Shown: one piece after another, positions 3,860-5,692 of the stretch
How positions within the stretch are numbered: the first letter of the stretch is position 1
Layout: each line of letters starts with the position of its first letter
Assembly (NCBI GenBank): GCA_030040175.1
Contig: JASHUF010000325.1
Location: 1-5,692 of the forward strand
DNA length: 5,692 nt
Source of the DNA: Acidobacteriaceae bacterium
GTDB taxonomy: Bacteria > Acidobacteriota > Terriglobia > Terriglobales > Acidobacteriaceae
Direction: 5' to 3'
Position numbers and translations under genes: made by a program
Notes under the pieces: generated by a model
Seen by the model: the letters and a program-made list of their open reading frames with translations, nothing else
What the model was told of the DNA's origin: nothing
Databases searched by the model: none

Positions 3860-5692
3860 TTATTCGCCCGCCGGCATCAGATACCGTTCAAATTGCGCCA
3901 GAATCCTGTTGTACAGGTACGTCCTCACATCGGGGCCGCTGATCGAGTGCGTCTTGCGCGGGTAGATTTCGAGATCGTAGGGAATGCCCGCCTCGATGAG
4001 CTGCTGCACAAACTGCACCGTGTTTTCGATGTGCACGTTGTCGTCGGCGGTTCCGTGCGCCAGCAGCAGCCGCCCCTTCAAATTCGCGGCGGAGTTCACC
4101 ACGGAATCATCGTGATAGCCATCCGCGTTCTGGTCCGGTAGTCCCATGTAGCGCTCGGTGTAAACCGAGTCGTAGTCGCGCCAGTCGGTCACCGGGGCCA
4201 CGGAAACGCCGGCCTTGAAGCGGTCCGAGTGCGTCATGGCGTAGAGAGTGAAGTGGCCGCCCCAGCTCCAGCCCCAACAGCCCAGGCGCTTGGGATCGAG
4301 TTGCGGAACTTGGGCAAGCACGGCGTCCACGGCCGTGAGCTGATCCTCGAGCTGGATGGGGCCGAAATCATGGTAGGCGGCCTGCGCAAACGCGCGCCCG
4401 CGCATGCCCGTGCCGCGATTGTCGGCGTGCAGCACGGCGAAACCGCGTTCGGCGAGCAGCTCGTCAAACAGCAGCGCGTCGTTCCAGCGATTGGCCACGG
4501 TCTGCGGCCCGGGCCCGCCATAAGGGTTCACGATCAGCGGCACGCTTGCCCTGGCCGTAGCATCGTGCGGCAAAAGCAGCGTGGCATAGAGCGTGGTGCC
4601 GTCGTGCGCCTTCACTTCGAGCTGCTCGGGCGCGCGCAATCCATACGCGTCGAGCGCGTGCGTCTGCCAGAAGGGGCTGCACCTGCCCGCGGTCAGGCAC
4701 AGATCATCCTCCGGCGGGTCCATGCGCGTGGAGCGGATGTCGACGAAGGCAGTACCGGAAGGCGCAAAGTTCCCCTCGTGAAAGCCCGCGCCGGCGCTCA
4801 GCTGCTTGCGCTCGCCGTTGAAGCTCACCTGCCACAACTGCTGCTCCAGCACATTGCCTTCGTTGGAAGCGAAATCGGCGAGTTTGCTCTCGAAGTCGAC
4901 GCGGTAAACGTCGCTCACCTCAAAGTCGCCGCTGGTCAGTTGCTTCTCGAGCTTCGCCGGCTGATCCATGGGATGGCGCTGCTCGTAGCTATAGAGATAA
5001 AGATGGTTGTGGCCGTCGTTCCAGTCGGTCAGCACAATGAAGCCGCCGCCTACGCTCAGGTTGTAGTTTTCGTCCAGAAATTTCTCGTCTTTGATCTCCA
5101 GCATCAGCCGCGCGTCTCCCGTGCCGGGATCGCCGAAGTAGAGATCGCGGTGCTTTTGATCGCGCGCGAGGGTCTCGATCCAGAGCGTCTTGTCGTTCAC
5201 CCAGCCGAAGCGGGGCACGTAATCCTGGCCGGGGTCGATGGGCAGATGAATCCAGCTCACCCGGCCGCCCCGCGCGCCCACCACGCCCACGCGCACGTCG
5301 GGATTGGCGTCGCCTGCCTGCGGATAGTGCTGCTCCGCCACCGATGCGTGAATCGGAATCCAGTCGGTGAAGGGATACGCCGGCACCTGGGCTTCATTCA
5401 TTTCGAGGAAGGCAAGATTCTTCGAGTCCGGCGACCAGAAGTAGTTGCTCCGTGTGTCGAGCTCTTCCTCGTAAACCCAGTCCACCTGGCCGCAAAGGAC
5501 GGCGGGATTGGGCGCCGGCACAACCATGGCGGCGGGCATGCCCGGCTCCCTGAGCCGAATTACGGCGATGCCGTGATCGCGAATGAACGAGATCGACGAG
5601 CCGTCGGGCGAAAACTTCGGATCGTCACCCGAGGCCGCGCCGGAGTAGCCCATCTGCACGCCCACGCCATTATGCAGGTCGTAAAGCCAGAT
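3860..5692 (-). CDS. Dipeptidyl-peptidase IV-like S9 family peptidase (N-terminus beyond window)
   Basis: This is a serine peptidase of family S9, probably the DPP IV subfamily, which releases N-terminal dipeptides, typically Xaa-Pro, from peptides. The 610 visible residues begin inside the beta-propeller (IWLYDLHNG) and no start is present. Full proteins are about 730-760 residues, so roughly 120-150 are missing. The propeller carries DWVYEEELD (about 71-79), whose glutamates match the DPP IV Glu-Glu motif that anchors the substrate amino terminus. The alpha/beta-hydrolase domain starts near residue 355. The triad is Ser476 in GWSWGG, Asp550 in HGTADDNVH and His582 in KTHSISG. PYGGPGPQ and ADNRGTG are also typical of the family. 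The nucleophile elbow has Trp where Tyr is usual in DPP IV. These enzymes are normally exported, but the signal region is not visible. The gene stands alone and converges on the small ORF. DPP IV specificity is likely rather than proven. Confidence 0.95.
   Translation of the reverse strand: MWLYDLHNGVGVQMGYSGAASGDDPKFSPDGSSISFIRDHGIAVIRLREPGMPAAMVVPAPNPAVLCGQVDWVYEEELDTRSNYFWSPDSKNLAFLEMNEAQVPAYPFTDWIPIHASVAEQHYPQAGDANPDVRVGVVGARGGRVSWIHLPIDPGQDYVPRFGWVNDKTLWIETLARDQKHRDLYFGDPGTGDARLMLEIKDEKFLDENYNLSVGGGFIVLTDWNDGHNHLYLYSYEQRHPMDQPAKLEKQLTSGDFEVSDVYRVDFESKLADFASNEGNVLEQQLWQVSFNGERKQLSAGAGFHEGNFAPSGTAFVDIRSTRMDPPEDDLCLTAGRCSPFWQTHALDAYGLRAPEQLEVKAHDGTTLYATLLLPHDATARASVPLIVNPYGGPGPQTVANRWNDALLFDELLAERGFAVLHADNRGTGMRGRAFAQAAYHDFGPIQLEDQLTAVDAVLAQVPQLDPKRLGCWGWSWGGHFTLYAMTHSDRFKAGVSVAPVTDWRDYDSVYTERYMGLPDQNADGYHDDSVVNSAANLKGRLLLAHGTADDNVHIENTVQFVQQLIEAGIPYDLEIYPRKTHSISGPDVRTYLYNRILAQFERYLMPAGE

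Overview
This is a GC-rich bacterial chromosome segment carrying five clear protein genes, one small hidden ORF, and a gene-poor stretch of about 400 bases. Two genes are cut by the window edges. The organism is probably an Acidobacteriota member. That is an inference from the GC-rich base composition and from the set of a secreted DUF4252 protein next to an ECF sigma factor, a DPP IV-like S9 peptidase and a pirin. No rRNA or other marker is present to confirm it. I see no mobile element, tRNA, rRNA or CRISPR array.

Layout from left to right. Bases 1-768 (+) are the 3' part of a pirin-family cupin gene. It converges on gluQ (814-1716, -), which encodes glutamyl-queuosine tRNA(Asp) synthetase. 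Upstream of gluQ on the same strand is a tight three-gene cassette, read from 3282 down to 1777: an ECF-type sigma factor, a small single-span membrane protein that is probably an unusual anti-sigma factor, and a secreted DUF4252 protein. The sigma and membrane-protein genes overlap by 11 bases, with a strong Shine-Dalgarno inside the sigma gene. The membrane-protein and DUF4252 genes overlap as ATGA. The three are therefore almost certainly cotranscribed and translationally coupled. gluQ starts 60 bases further on with no clear terminator between, so it may be read through.

Bases 3283-3677 hold no convincing gene. They contain an unusual nested inverted repeat (3404-3470), several short GC-rich dyads next to the sigma gene, and a -10-like TATGAT. 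After them comes a short plus-strand ORF (3678-3842) predicted to encode a membrane peptide of about 50 residues with five clustered cysteines. It runs tail to tail into the 3' end of a dipeptidyl-peptidase IV-like S9 peptidase (3860-5692, -), whose N-terminus lies beyond the window.

How the genes work together: the sigma, membrane and secreted-protein cassette looks like a cell-envelope signalling unit. The sigma factor directs transcription, the membrane protein probably restrains it, and the exported DUF4252 protein may act in or sense the envelope. The pirin, gluQ and peptidase genes have no evident functional link to it. The points most worth checking are the non-ZAS anti-sigma candidate, a possible frameshift site (A AAA AAC) in the sigma linker, the Cys-rich small ORF and the nested hairpin.
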